Below, piece after piece: positions 13,517 to 23,204 of a stretch of DNA of 64,000 nucleotides. The stretch comes from Dactylonectria macrodidyma. Taxonomy: Eukaryota; Ascomycota; Sordariomycetes; Hypocreales; Nectriaceae. Each line of letters starts with the position of its first letter. Position 1 is the first letter of the stretch. The DNA lies in assembly GCA_020744425.1 (NCBI GenBank), contig JAGMUV010000015.1, positions 558,001 through 622,000 on the forward strand, in the 5' to 3' direction. The position numbers and the translations under genes are program-made. The notes beneath the pieces are model-generated. The model saw only the letters and a program-made list of their open reading frames with translations. It did no database searches and was not told the DNA's origin.

Positions 13517-14330
13517 ACGTAGCCTGGATGGATATGCACTCAACCTCCTTACATGGTCGCGGAATCTTGCTCCGCGCACAGGCTTCCACAAGTCGGACAC
13601 GGAGGCAGAATGCGGTAGCAATACAGTGGGCGCAGGAAGGCTACTGTTCAGGGTGTTGTCAAACGGCGTGGAGCGGATTTGAGATCATCCATCCTCTCCC
13701 CCCCGTTAAGGTGTGCCTCTCGTTTTCCCCGTCATGGGCCTGGACTCCTATTTTTTGCAATATCTGTACGTAATCCAATAGGGGAGAGGGTTGAGTTGAA
13801 AGGCTGGCACTTAGACTTGGGTGGAAGCTTGTGCTATCTCTTGCCATTTTCTTGTCCTTGGGCATGTCTGGGAAGATGAGGTTTAGACCTGCTCGTGGCT
13901 ATGAAAGCCTAATCGAAAAAAAAGTAGCTGGTAACTGCATTAAGATGTGGATGCGTGTGATTTGAATGCTGTTACCGAATAACTCCTAACCAACGAGTAC
14001 ACATGTATGGGCTAGTCATACGTGCCATGTTCTTTTTACACTCTACTCATAATACCAGATCCATTCCCGAAGCAGCTGAAGATCCTTGGTTAGTGAAGAG
14101 CCTCTTGGTGACACGAGGTTGGTCTCTTACTCTTCATACACAACCTGACCAGTTCGTCGCAGTCTGTTAAGCCTTGGCCCTGAACCGATGGCGCACGGCG
14201 CTGTCATGCCCCTCTGTTTGTGTGCACAGTTCGTTCTAGGTTGCAATGTGGAATCCAAAACGCCATATCCCATTTCGTCTTTGACGTCCGTCGTGTCTCG
14301 TGAAGCACCAGCTCTGCTAGTGCCTCCTAT
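13517..14330. other. 3' regions of cot-1 and prp11
   Basis: The 814 bp between converging stop codons shows no coding signal. The cot-1 side is moderately T-rich; an A-run at 13915-13923 may mark the end of one transcript. No repeat or RNA gene was recognised. Confidence 0.45.
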
Positions 14331-15047
14331 TTACCGCGCCGTCAGGCCAGGCGCCGCATTGAAGCGCTCCTCACGCTCCGTCATGAACATGACCTGAATC
14401 CAGTACTCCTTGGCGTCGGGGTCCCAGAAGTTGAACTGGCGGTCCTCACGCTTGTCGAGCTCGCGGGCGGGGATCTTGAAGCCGACCGTCTCGTAGGGCT
14501 CGGCGGCGACGAGCAGGTACTGGAAGTTCTTGTCGGGTTCCTCGATGTGCTGGGTGAAGGCGTTCATGACCTGCCACTTGGGGGCGGTCTCGGGGGTGGC
14601 GTCGGGGTACTGCAGTTGGAAGAGCAGGCCTTGTTGGCGCGTGACGGGGTCGCGGATCTTGGTGATCTTGTAGCCGGGGCGGCCAATCTTGACGACGTTG
14701 CGGCGGGCGCCGAAGCCGGCACCCGAGACGCCGATGGGCAGGCCGGTGGCCGGGTCGACGGCCTGCTTGCCCTCCTTCTGCTCGCGGGCGGCGCGGCGGG
14801 CGAGGTTGGTCTGATGCTTCTTGCCCTGGGTGTGGGCGAGGTAGGAGCCGTCGTTCTGGTGGACAGTCAGGCAGAGGCGGCACTCGAAAGAGCCGACGTG
14901 GTTCTTGAAGAAGTAGGGGTCCTTGTCGAGGTCGATGGTCTCGAGGGCTAGCTTGCGCAGGCGCTCGCGACGGTCGGCGTTGGTGGCCGACTGCGACGCG
15001 ACGCCGCCGCCTCCAAACTTGGAGCCCGCGCGGTTCTGGAAGTCCAT
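14331..15047 (-). CDS. prp11: Splicing factor 3A subunit 2 (SF3a66/Prp11), 238 aa
   Basis: Single exon. SF3a2 is part of the SF3a trimer of the U2 snRNP and helps form the prespliceosome at the branch site. The N-terminus (MDFQNRAGSKFGGGGVAS) is the family signature. A matrin-type C2H2 zinc finger uses C56, C59, H72 and H78, with GSYLAHTQGKKHQTNLARR following. The conserved C-terminal block holds RPGYKITKIRDP (about 125-136), the LLFQLQYPDA word, and the terminal FNFWDPDAKEYWIQVMF. It lacks the Pro-rich tail of the human protein, as fungal members usually do, and is near yeast Prp11 in length (266). The start is the first ATG and gives the exact conserved N-terminus. Codon use is strongly GC3-biased. 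Confidence 0.96.
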   Translation of the reverse strand: MDFQNRAGSKFGGGGVASQSATNADRRERLRKLALETIDLDKDPYFFKNHVGSFECRLCLTVHQNDGSYLAHTQGKKHQTNLARRAAREQKEGKQAVDPATGLPIGVSGAGFGARRNVVKIGRPGYKITKIRDPVTRQQGLLFQLQYPDATPETAPKWQVMNAFTQHIEEPDKNFQYLLVAAEPYETVGFKIPARELDKREDRQFNFWDPDAKEYWIQVMFMTEREERFNAAPGLTAR

Positions 15048-15512
15048 TGCGTCTGAGAGATCAAGTTAAATCCAATACCGCATGGGTTTTGTGCGTGGTT
15101 AAGTTGTAGGAGGAAGGCTATTGGCGGTTCGCGAGGTTGATGGCGAAGAGAAAGTGGAAGTGACGGGGCGCAACAGGGCTGCGAAAAGCTCACAGTCCAA
15201 GGTAGGGAAGAAGTAGCCAGCCTCACCAGCCAAGGTGAAGGCGCTGGACGGGAAAATATTGTGGAGATGGCCGGTGACCCACCAATCACAACTCCATCCC
15301 TGACTACTCCCTCCAGTACTCTGACGTCCAGCCAAGAGAGCTTCCAGAATCACTAACATCATGTCAAGAATTGTCATCATCATTTCTATGCTCATTTATG
15401 ATTCGATCATCATCTCCATAATAGATATGCGAGACTTGACTCGGAATTACAGCATCAACGTTTACTGATATTACACAGCTCAACACCAATGCAGGCAACT
15501 GTCTATGCTGCT
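15048..15512 (-). promoter_or_regulatory. Upstream region of prp11 / downstream of the aminotransferase
   Basis: The 465 bp lie between two genes on the same (minus) strand, so they hold the aminotransferase 3' end and the prp11 promoter. The part at 15350-15450 is A/T-rich with ATCATCAT runs. No TATA or CCAAT box stands out. Confidence 0.4.
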
Positions 15513-16930
15513 CTACAACTTGACCAGGGCTGCGTGTTTGGAAACAAACGCTTCCACACATCGGACAAACCTTTCCAGCTCGGACTCTGGCGTCTCTAAC
15601 ACAAGCGCGATGAAGCCTCTCCGGACAATCCAGAAGCCCTCCTCTAGCATATTAAACCAGAAAAGGTCCCTGAGCCCACTGATCTCTGCCACGGCTCCGT
15701 CACGCTCAATCTCTCGAGTGCCATCTTCGGGAAAGTGGACACCTAGAATGCTTCCTATACCCGTGAAGCAGACCCTGGTGCCCTTGGTGGCCTCGTTGAG
15801 CCTCTCCCTGAGCTTGTCCCCCTGCGTCGTGAATTGGTCAGCCACTTCGGGCGTGTAGACTTTGGTCAATCCTGTATATCCTGCGTGGGTGACCAGTGTG
15901 TTGTTGTTGAAGGTGCCTGAGTGCGAAAGAGCTCCGGGAAGTCGAGGATCAAATGCTGCCATGATATCGGCCCTTCCACCAAATGCACCAAACGCCAGCC
16001 CGCCGCCGAGATACTTTCCAAAGGTCTTCAGATCAGGCTTCAGCCCTCGTAATTCGGATAATCCACCCGCTGTCAGCCTTGAGGTCATGACCTCGTCGAT
16101 GATGACCAATACACCCGCCTACGCCTGGTCAATTCTAAATCTTGCCGAAGTAGAGGGTTGTATTAACACATACCTTTGACGCGGCCTCTTGGATTCCCTC
16201 CAGGAACTCTAGCTTTCCTATAATAGCACCGCCGGCGCCTTGCATACCTTCGACGATGACGGCAGCCACGCCTTCACTCGAGATGGCACTGCGAGCGCTC
16301 TCGAGGTCATTGTACTTTGCGACAATCCAGTCCTCAGGGTCGACGTTATTTGCGCCGGGTTTGTCGCCCGCGAAGCCGATGACGCCGCCATGGTAACCTC
16401 CGCCAAAGGCTACAACCTTTCTCTTCTTGGTGAACGCCCTTGCAGCCGCCAAGGCGTGTATGTTGGCCTCGGTTCCCGAATTGGTGAATCTAACATGCTC
16501 AAGATGGAAGCGTTGGCATAGCTCCCGGGCAAAGACTTGCTCTTGGGATGTTGTTGCGCCAATATTCAATCCGACGTTTTGTAGAACGTTGGTGATGGCC
16601 GATAGGATGATGGGGTTGGAATGTCCGTATAGAGCAGCGGTGAACTCTGCCGTGAAGTCTGTGTATCTAAAGATCCATTAACAAAGCTTCTCCCGCGAAG
16701 AATATCCGGGTGGCTTACGAATGACCATCTTCTGATGTAATTTGGAAACCCGTTCCTGATTTCATCACCACTGGGAAAGGTCCAACATGAAGGACAGTTC
16801 TCGTGTTTCCCCCAGGCATTGATTTGATCGCCTCATCATGAAGTGCCTTGGAACGTGGGTTACGCTCAGTATACCGAGCTGTAGCCCCGTCTAATTCGGC
16901 TTGAAGAAGCTGAGCAAACTCCAAAGACAT
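15513..16930 (-). CDS. Class III aminotransferase, glutamate-1-semialdehyde-aminomutase-like (436 aa, 3 exons)
   Basis: Exons 16719-16930, 16174-16666 and 15513-16118 (minus), with introns of 52 and 55 bp joining in phase. This is a PLP enzyme of fold type I. The cofactor lysine is K270 in DLKTFGKYLGGGLAFGAFGG; D243 in the VIIDEVMTSR strand should contact the pyridine nitrogen; the FTNSGTEAN word and GGGYHG (phosphate and gateway regions) are present. Length and lysine position match bacterial HemL (426 aa, K265). Fungi make 5-aminolevulinate by the Shemin route, so a role in haem synthesis is not expected. Fungal copies of this type have no agreed substrate, and some sit in secondary-metabolite clusters, but no cluster genes surround this one. 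The enzyme class is secure; the reaction is not known. Divergent from nug1 by about 1.0 kb. Confidence 0.9.
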
Positions 16931-17965
16931 GTTGGGGAGTTAATGATACGAAAGAGATCTGATGTGAAAGCCGTGGTTCATTTGGAGAACTATTGAATGA
17001 ATACGGGATGGCACCTAGCTTAAGTACCCTTCCCCTGCGATGTAGTTAGGCTGTGACGCGAGGTTAAGATCCGGCATCGCCTTGGCCCACACCATACCTA
17101 TATATCATGCACTTGCCCGTGTATAGATTTTCGAGGGACGCTATTCGCAGATTAGATATACCAAAGACCTAGAATCTTCGCCAATCCTTCTGACGAGATA
17201 CCTGCCTTACCAACTTCGGCAGCAACATTTGGGATCCCGTTATGGATCGACACTTGTAGTCTCTGATTCTAAAATAGTGTATGATCCGATTCCGGGACGT
17301 TGAAAATTATTAAAATCCCGAAATCATTCCGACGGGCCTCTATTCTAGGTGATCTAACCCGCCTTATCGCCAACAGTTATCGGGTCTCGGGTTTCGGGTT
17401 TCGTTGTGTCTCGCTTATCGTGAAAGAAGACCAATCGTAAAGCCTAGGATGACACTGTGATTGCGAAATGGAAATGAATGGACAGCTTGCGTACTATGGC
17501 TAGGAAAAAGGGGCAATTCAAAACTCGAGATGCATACCACCTAGTTCATTGTGGAAATTATGAGTAAAAGTCTAGAGACAGTGTTGGTGTGTTTCAGAAG
17601 GTGACTGCTCAATGATGGTTCAAATTTTTATCACCAAGTCTAGTTCATCTTGGGCCAATAATTGAGAAACTACATATTAAATAAACCGCGTCTCATGTAT
17701 GCTGAATGGTTCAATCTAGCAACTCATTGATGGTGTATTCTCGTCATATTGTGGAATAAGTGTCTCTAGTCGGCCTGTGGGTAATCACAGGAGGCGTTCC
17801 TCCCCGCTCAAAAAACCCAGCGCTAAGGCGGGGTGGGCGGAAAAGCGGTGAAAGAAAATATCCGGCAGAATCAGCATCCCACTTAATTTTTTTACCCATC
17901 GCCGAAAATTGGTTCCTACCAATCCGGCCCAGTCAAGCCGATATCTTCACGCAACCTCAATCAAA
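16931..17965. promoter_or_regulatory. Divergent promoter region between the aminotransferase and nug1
   Basis: This kilobase is visibly more A/T-rich than its surroundings (for example 17270-17330 and 17570-17760) and contains no supported gene. A 7-bp array lies at 17381-17401. Close to nug1, GC-rich boxes occur (GGCGGGGTGGGCGG near 17828), followed by TTAATTTTTTTACCC at 17883, a layout seen before growth genes in ascomycetes. The A/T-rich middle could be an old, degraded insertion, but no element ends were found. Confidence 0.4.
17381..17401. repeat. 7-bp tandem repeat, 3 copies (CGGGTTT type)
   Basis: CGGGTCT followed by two copies of CGGGTTT. It looks faintly telomere-like but contains no TTAGGG. 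Confidence 0.8.
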
Positions 17966-19689
17966 ATGGCCGGCTCAATCAACAAACCTAAGAGTATGCT
18001 ATGCACCCAAGTTACCTTGTTCTCGATTTAATGCAAAAAAAGCACACAATAAACTAACTACCTGGTGCAGAGCCCACGTCCAAGCGCGGGACCACCCGCC
18101 TTCGCAACAAGATCGTCAAGGCGTCCGCAGCCAAGCAAAAGAAGCAGCGCAAGCTCGCGAAGAAGAACCCAGAATGGCGATCAAAACTCAAGAAGGACCC
18201 GGGTATTCCCAATCTGTTCCCTTACAAGGAGAAGGTCCTCCAGGAGATCGAGGAGAAGCGCTTGAAAAAGATTGAAGATGCGCAGAAGAGGAAAGAGATG
18301 GCCAAGGCCGCTAAGACTGGTGGTGCTAAAAAGGATGAGGATGTTATGGAGGATGTCGATCTTGCGGAGGACGGCCTGGACGACCTGGATGACGACGAAA
18401 TGGACGAGGATATTGATGAGTCCAACCCCATGGCCGCCCTCATTGCCAGCGCTCGCGCTGCCGCAGCCAAGTACGACCGTAAGTTGGCCGACCACGATGA
18501 TATGGATGAGGATGACGACAGCGACGATGACAACGACCGCGGTGGTGAGATGCCCATTGGACAGGCTTCTTCGCGAAAAACCTATGACAAGGTCTTCAAG
18601 AACGTTGTCGAGCAAGCCGATGTCGTCCTCTACGTCCTCGACGCCCGCGACCCCGAGTCCACTCGCTCGCGCGAGGTCGAGCGCAGCGTCATGGCTGCCG
18701 CGTCCGGTGGCAAGCGACTCATCTTGATTCTCAACAAGGTCGACCTGATCCCCCCCAAGGTTCTGCGAGACTGGCTCATCTATCTCCGCCGCTACTTCCC
18801 GACCCTACCCCTCAGGGCCTCCAACGCCGCCTCCAATGCTCACACCTTCAACCACCGCGACGTTACCGTCCAGAGCACATCTGCCGCCCTCTTCAAGGCC
18901 CTGAAGAGCTTCGCCGCCAGTCGCCAGCTCAAGCGTGCGGTGTCTGTCGGTGTCATTGGATATCCCAACGTGGGCAAGAGCTCCGTTATTAACGCGCTCC
19001 TCTCGAGGGTGAGCGGCAAGGCCCCGACCTCTAACAAGGCCTGCCCTGCAGGCGCTGAGGCTGGCGTCACCACGAGCATCCGATCTGTCAAGATTGACAG
19101 CAAGCTCAAACTCCTGGACTCACCTGGTGTTGTCTTCCCCTCGTCTTCCTCTACCCAGTCTGCCGGCCTCGTGTCCCTGAAGAACGCCAACGAAGCGCAT
19201 GCCCATCTCATTCTCCTCAACGCCGTGCCGCCCAAGCAGATCGACGACCCCATCCCCGCCGTGTCCCTCCTCCTCAAGCGTCTATCCACGTCTCCCGAAC
19301 TCATGGAGAAGCTCACCAAAGTCTACGACATCGCAGCGCTCCTGCCCAGCCGGACCGACGGCGACACCACAACCGACTTCCTCGTCCAGGTCGCTCGCAA
19401 GCGCGGTCGTATCGGCCGAGGCGGAATCCCCAACCTCGGCTCTGCCGCTATGACGGTCGTGACCGATTGGCGCGATGGCCGCATCCAGGGCTGGGTTGAG
19501 CCTCCTGTCCTGGCTGTCGAGTCTAGCACTACCCCAGCCAAGTCCGCATTGAAGAACGCCGGCGAGGATGAGGTTGCGGCTGATCAGAAGGAGATTGTCA
19601 CTGAATGGGCGGCCGAGTTCAAGCTTGAGGGCCTCTGGGGCGATGATACCACTGACGAAGCTGAGAATGTCGATGCCATGGAGCAGTGA
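17966..19689 (+). CDS. nug1: Nucleolar ribosome-assembly GTPase Nug1/GNL3 (548 aa, 2 exons)
   Basis: A 28-nt first exon (17966-17993) encodes MAGSINKPK; a 77-bp intron (GTATGC...GTGCAG) follows, and exon 2 is 18071-19689. Nug1 is a circularly permuted GTPase of the YlqF/YawG family needed for assembly and export of the 60S subunit. The basic GNL3 N-terminal domain is at about 14-95 (KRGTTRLRNKIVKAS, NPEWRSKLKKDPGIPNLFPYK). An acidic stretch with many Asp/Met (about 105-170) follows. The GTPase motifs run in permuted order: G4 NKVD at 231-234, G1 GYPNVGKSS at 306-314, G3 DSPG at 359-362. The tiny first exon restores the expected N-terminus, because the main exon has no suitable start of its own. 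Convergent with dis3, with stop codons 206 bp apart. Confidence 0.95.
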
Positions 19690-19895
19690 AGATAGGGTCT
19701 GGAGCTTCTAAAAATGACGGACGGTACATGAATTTGCTCGTAGGATAGTTTGGCGTTTCAAGGTTGGCTGGTGATACGGAATAGACCGTGCGTATACCAT
19801 CATAAAACATTCTATTTCCTAACTCCTCTCTTGTTTCTATCGTAGATTGCCAACCATGGCATGTTTCACTCGGCTGGTGAATGAACATGCCTAAT

Positions 19896-22895
19896 CTACG
19901 CCTCGATCAATTCCATCTTGACACCTCTCTTGCCGGTCATCTCATCCTTCTCGTCATGGACCCTAACCTTGACCTTTTGGAACAACTCCACCTTGACCTC
20001 CCGGCTACCCTTTGTAGTCAGTGTGTACGTCTCGGCATCAAATTCAGCCTCGGGTTCGGGCTCGGCGAGATCCCTAAGGCGAATGAGGCCCTCGATGCCG
20101 AACCGCGGAACTAGGACGACAAAGCCATTGCTGAAGATTTTCATGACAAAGGCCTCCTCCTCGGCCACCTTGCCCTTGAGGGCCTGGCCGACGTAGTAGG
20201 CAATGCTGGCGCGGCCTGCCATCTGCGCGTTGCGGTGACGGACGTTGATGTTCTTGCAGACGGCCTCGAGACGGCCACGGCTGCGAACGGTCGGGTGGAC
20301 GGCTTCGTAGCCGATGGCGGCTGCGAGCTGTCGGTGAGCAAGAAGATCGGCGTAGCGGCGGATGGGGGAGGTGAAATGGGTGTAGATCTCGGAGGCGAGA
20401 CCATAATGACGGAACTCGGGGTACGCCTGGGTGCCTGAGCAGAAGTACTCAGCGCTCATCATGCAACGGGTGGCCATGATGCGAACCAGGGTATTGAAGA
20501 ACGGGTCCGTCTCGTCGACGCACTCATCAAGCGAGTCGGCGAGGGCTTTGCTCGAGTCGGTGCGCAGCTCTAGGCCGCGCTTGGTACGCAGTTGGTTCGC
20601 GAGCTCGTCGAAGTTGGTCTTGGGCGGAGCGCCGTGACGACGGAGGATGGCGGTCTGCGGGAAGGCATCGTAGATTTTGGCTGCGACGCTGACATTGGCG
20701 AAGAGCATGAACTCTTCAACGAGGGAGTTGGTATCAAGGAGCTGCTTCGTCTTGACGTCAATGGGATCAGACGACTCAGACTCAGTCTGAACCTTGACTT
20801 CGGGGGATGAGAGACTGAGAGCACCGGCGTCCATTCGCTTCTTCTTCAGCCTCTTGGACAGCGCGAGCAACATCCGCATTCCCTTTGTGAGGTCATCCTG
20901 TTGCGACACGTCGTCAATTCGGAGCTGAGCTTGTTCGTAGCTGAAGGCTTCACGGGACTTGATGACTGATTTGGTGAAGCGGACGTTCACAATGTCGGCG
21001 TCCTCGTTCAGTTCCCAGAGTACGGAGAAGGCATAGCGCTCCACATAGGGTTTGAGGGAGCAGAGGTTCGTTCCAAGAAGCGGCGGAAGCATGTCAATAC
21101 GCTTGTCGACCAAGTAGACAGTAGTACCTCGGATGCTAGCCTCCGTGTCCATTGCATTGGCCGGCTTGACGAAGTTTGAGACGTCTGCGATGTGAACACC
21201 AACCTCGACGTTTCCATTGGGGAGCTTTCTGGCGTGGAGAGCGTCGTCGATATCCTGGCAACCGACAGGATCAATACTGCAGATGAGGAGATGTCTGAGA
21301 TCTTCTCGGTCTCTCCAGCCGGGATCTTCGGTGCTCGCCGGTACGATCCAATCATGGCCCTCCTTCGGGAGGCAATCGAGGACTGTCTTGGGGAATGGTC
21401 GGTATTGAACATCCCATTCGAGGAGTAGAGCCTCCGTTTCCGCCGCCTTTGTCTCCAGTTCTCCCAGAGACCGCACGAAATGCCCAACAGGGTGTCTAGA
21501 GTCCCGGTCCCATGCATCGATGGTGACCAAGAGCCGCTTGCCAAGTAGCTCAGACACCTGTCTTGTGCGGAGACGAATCTTGGGAATCTTCTTATCCATG
21601 GGAATGAGAAAGACATTGGCTTGCTTGCGGCCCTGCCCAGACTTGTTGGCGGATGAGGGGTCAATATGACCGACATACTGCCTCCAGTTGCGCTTGATGA
21701 CACCTATAACCTTAGCTGTTGGCTGAGGGCGGGATTCTGAAGTGCTCTTCTGGGTTTTCTTGACTTGCTCTTGTAAAGCCTTTCGCTCCTTTTCCGACAC
21801 AAAATCTTGACCTTCTTCGGCATCTGCGTTTTCGTTCTTTGTGATTGCGTCTTCCTCAATGATCTTGGTTGACGGCTCCTTCCATTGATCCTCTGGCAAA
21901 ACCTCAACAACCACAAGATCACCATCGACGGCGCGGTTGATGTTTTCACGACCCAAGATCAGTAGCGGCTTTGGGAATGCCGGAACCTTGATAGAGCCTT
22001 CTAGGTAGTTGTATGGGGATACGTTGAAGATCCCTTGGTGCATCAGTCCAGCCTTGACTCCCGTCATCATCCTCGACAGAGTGAAGTATTCAGGATATAG
22101 CATCTGGGTCGGTTTCTTGAACCCTCCCTGACTCTGCGACTCGGCCACCATGTCAAGGAGCCTCTCGCCATCCTCAAGGCTGCTGACGTATTCCTTGAGA
22201 GATTGTGCGTGGATGCCATCCGCCTTGGCTTTTCGAAGGTTATTTTGATCATCGCTGAGCATCACTACCGCGGGAACCTTCTCCGCTTTTGTCTGAGCCA
22301 GATGGTCTCCATACCACTTAACGGCAAGTCGGACAGCCCGATCGTTCCGATCGTTCACCGACTCTTTAGGCTCACGTCGAACGAAGGTTTCTAAGCGGAA
22401 GTCATTGAAAAAGACGTAGAATCTTTTGTCCTCGCTCTTGGTCAACCCCACCAAGCGATTGTAGAGTGGTAGTGACCGATTTCGTAGCTCCTCTAGGACA
22501 GTCTGCAGAATAACAACATCATAAAAACTGGAGCTCTGTTCAAAAAGATCCATAGCATTCAGTAAGGCATTAGTGTCGGGAACCAGGTAGTGGCCTTGAG
22601 GGAAGCTTTTGGTGCCTGCCGGCTTGTCTGAGAGGACGAACGGTTGGACTAGAGAGTTGTTAGCTGAATGCGACGTTGTATAAGAGTCGCGGGACTCACC
22701 TTCTTGGGCCGCGTTCTTCGGCGCATCCTGGAGGCAGGTTTTGCAGAGCTTGGAGGAACATGGGATATCGGTTCTAAGGTAGACCTCTCTCACAATTTTC
22801 TGGACCTTACCGCTTCGAGTCGAGCGGACGTAGACTTTGCTCGAGATGTTTGATGCCAGAGCATCTGACTCGTGGGCTCTTTTCAAACTTGTCAT
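19896..22895 (-). CDS. dis3: Exosome exoribonuclease Dis3/Rrp44 (982 aa, 2 exons)
   Basis: Exons 22700-22895 and 19896-22648 (minus), separated by a 51-bp intron (GTGAGT...GCTAAC...CTAG). Dis3 is the catalytic subunit of the RNA exosome. In order: CR3 Cys motif with C46, C51 and C54; PIN endonuclease domain with D90, E119, D168 and D198/D199; cold-shock domains; RNB 3'-5' exonuclease with D525, D531, D533 and D534, D533 matching yeast D551; S1 domain to the end. With the intron removed, residue numbers track yeast (D91, E120, C47/C52/C55) by one position, which supports the splice. The intron is a multiple of three and has no stop, so an unspliced mRNA would still encode a full enzyme with 17 extra residues between CR3 and PIN. 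The frame is also stop-free for 312 nt upstream of the chosen ATG. Confidence 0.96.
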   Translation of the reverse strand: MTSLKRAHESDALASNISSKVYVRSTRSGKVQKIVREVYLRTDIPCSSKLCKTCLQDAPKNAAQEGESRDSYTTSHSANNSLVQPFVLSDKPAGTKSFPQGHYLVPDTNALLNAMDLFEQSSSFYDVVILQTVLEELRNRSLPLYNRLVGLTKSEDKRFYVFFNDFRLETFVRREPKESVNDRNDRAVRLAVKWYGDHLAQTKAEKVPAVVMLSDDQNNLRKAKADGIHAQSLKEYVSSLEDGERLLDMVAESQSQGGFKKPTQMLYPEYFTLSRMMTGVKAGLMHQGIFNVSPYNYLEGSIKVPAFPKPLLILGRENINRAVDGDLVVVEVLPEDQWKEPSTKIIEEDAITKNENADAEEGQDFVSEKERKALQEQVKKTQKSTSESRPQPTAKVIGVIKRNWRQYVGHIDPSSANKSGQGRKQANVFLIPMDKKIPKIRLRTRQVSELLGKRLLVTIDAWDRDSRHPVGHFVRSLGELETKAAETEALLLEWDVQYRPFPKTVLDCLPKEGHDWIVPASTEDPGWRDREDLRHLLICSIDPVGCQDIDDALHARKLPNGNVEVGVHIADVSNFVKPANAMDTEASIRGTTVYLVDKRIDMLPPLLGTNLCSLKPYVERYAFSVLWELNEDADIVNVRFTKSVIKSREAFSYEQAQLRIDDVSQQDDLTKGMRMLLALSKRLKKKRMDAGALSLSSPEVKVQTESESSDPIDVKTKQLLDTNSLVEEFMLFANVSVAAKIYDAFPQTAILRRHGAPPKTNFDELANQLRTKRGLELRTDSSKALADSLDECVDETDPFFNTLVRIMATRCMMSAEYFCSGTQAYPEFRHYGLASEIYTHFTSPIRRYADLLAHRQLAAAIGYEAVHPTVRSRGRLEAVCKNINVRHRNAQMAGRASIAYYVGQALKGKVAEEEAFVMKIFSNGFVVLVPRFGIEGLIRLRDLAEPEPEAEFDAETYTLTTKGSREVKVELFQKVKVRVHDEKDEMTGKRGVKMELIEA

Positions 22896-23172
22896 GTTGG
22901 CTGGCTCTTGCCCTTCACCTCTTGATGGCAAAATGAGATGCAAATGGTGCAGAGAATGTCGTTCAGCACTTTCAGACAAATCAAAACGGCTAGTGCGGGT
23001 CTTATCGATATGGGATCTTTGGGCCTCAGCTCCAGAACGACGATCAATCGGTTTGAAAATCAGGCATTTGGCTCGTGTACAATGGTGATTCTTCTCAAGC
23101 AGATTAATTCTTTTTCTTTGCTTTGAAATGCCGCTCGACTCTGGTCGTCGGGCTTGGACAATTCGATTCTGC

Positions 23173-23204
23173 GTCACATGACCTCGAGGCTTGATATCAC
23201 GTGA
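23173..23204. promoter_or_regulatory. Paired E-box-like palindromes upstream of dis3
   Basis: GTCACATGAC (23173-23182) and TCACGTGA (23197-23204) lie 24 bp apart, about 280-310 bp upstream of the dis3 ATG. TCACGTGA is the binding core of Cbf1/USF-type bHLH factors, frequent in fungal promoters of growth genes. A regulatory role for dis3 is inferred from the position only. Confidence 0.5.

Noticed and set aside
17381..17403. Telomere-like CGGGTTT repeats
   Set aside because: Only three 7-bp units and no TTAGGG; kept as a micro-repeat only.
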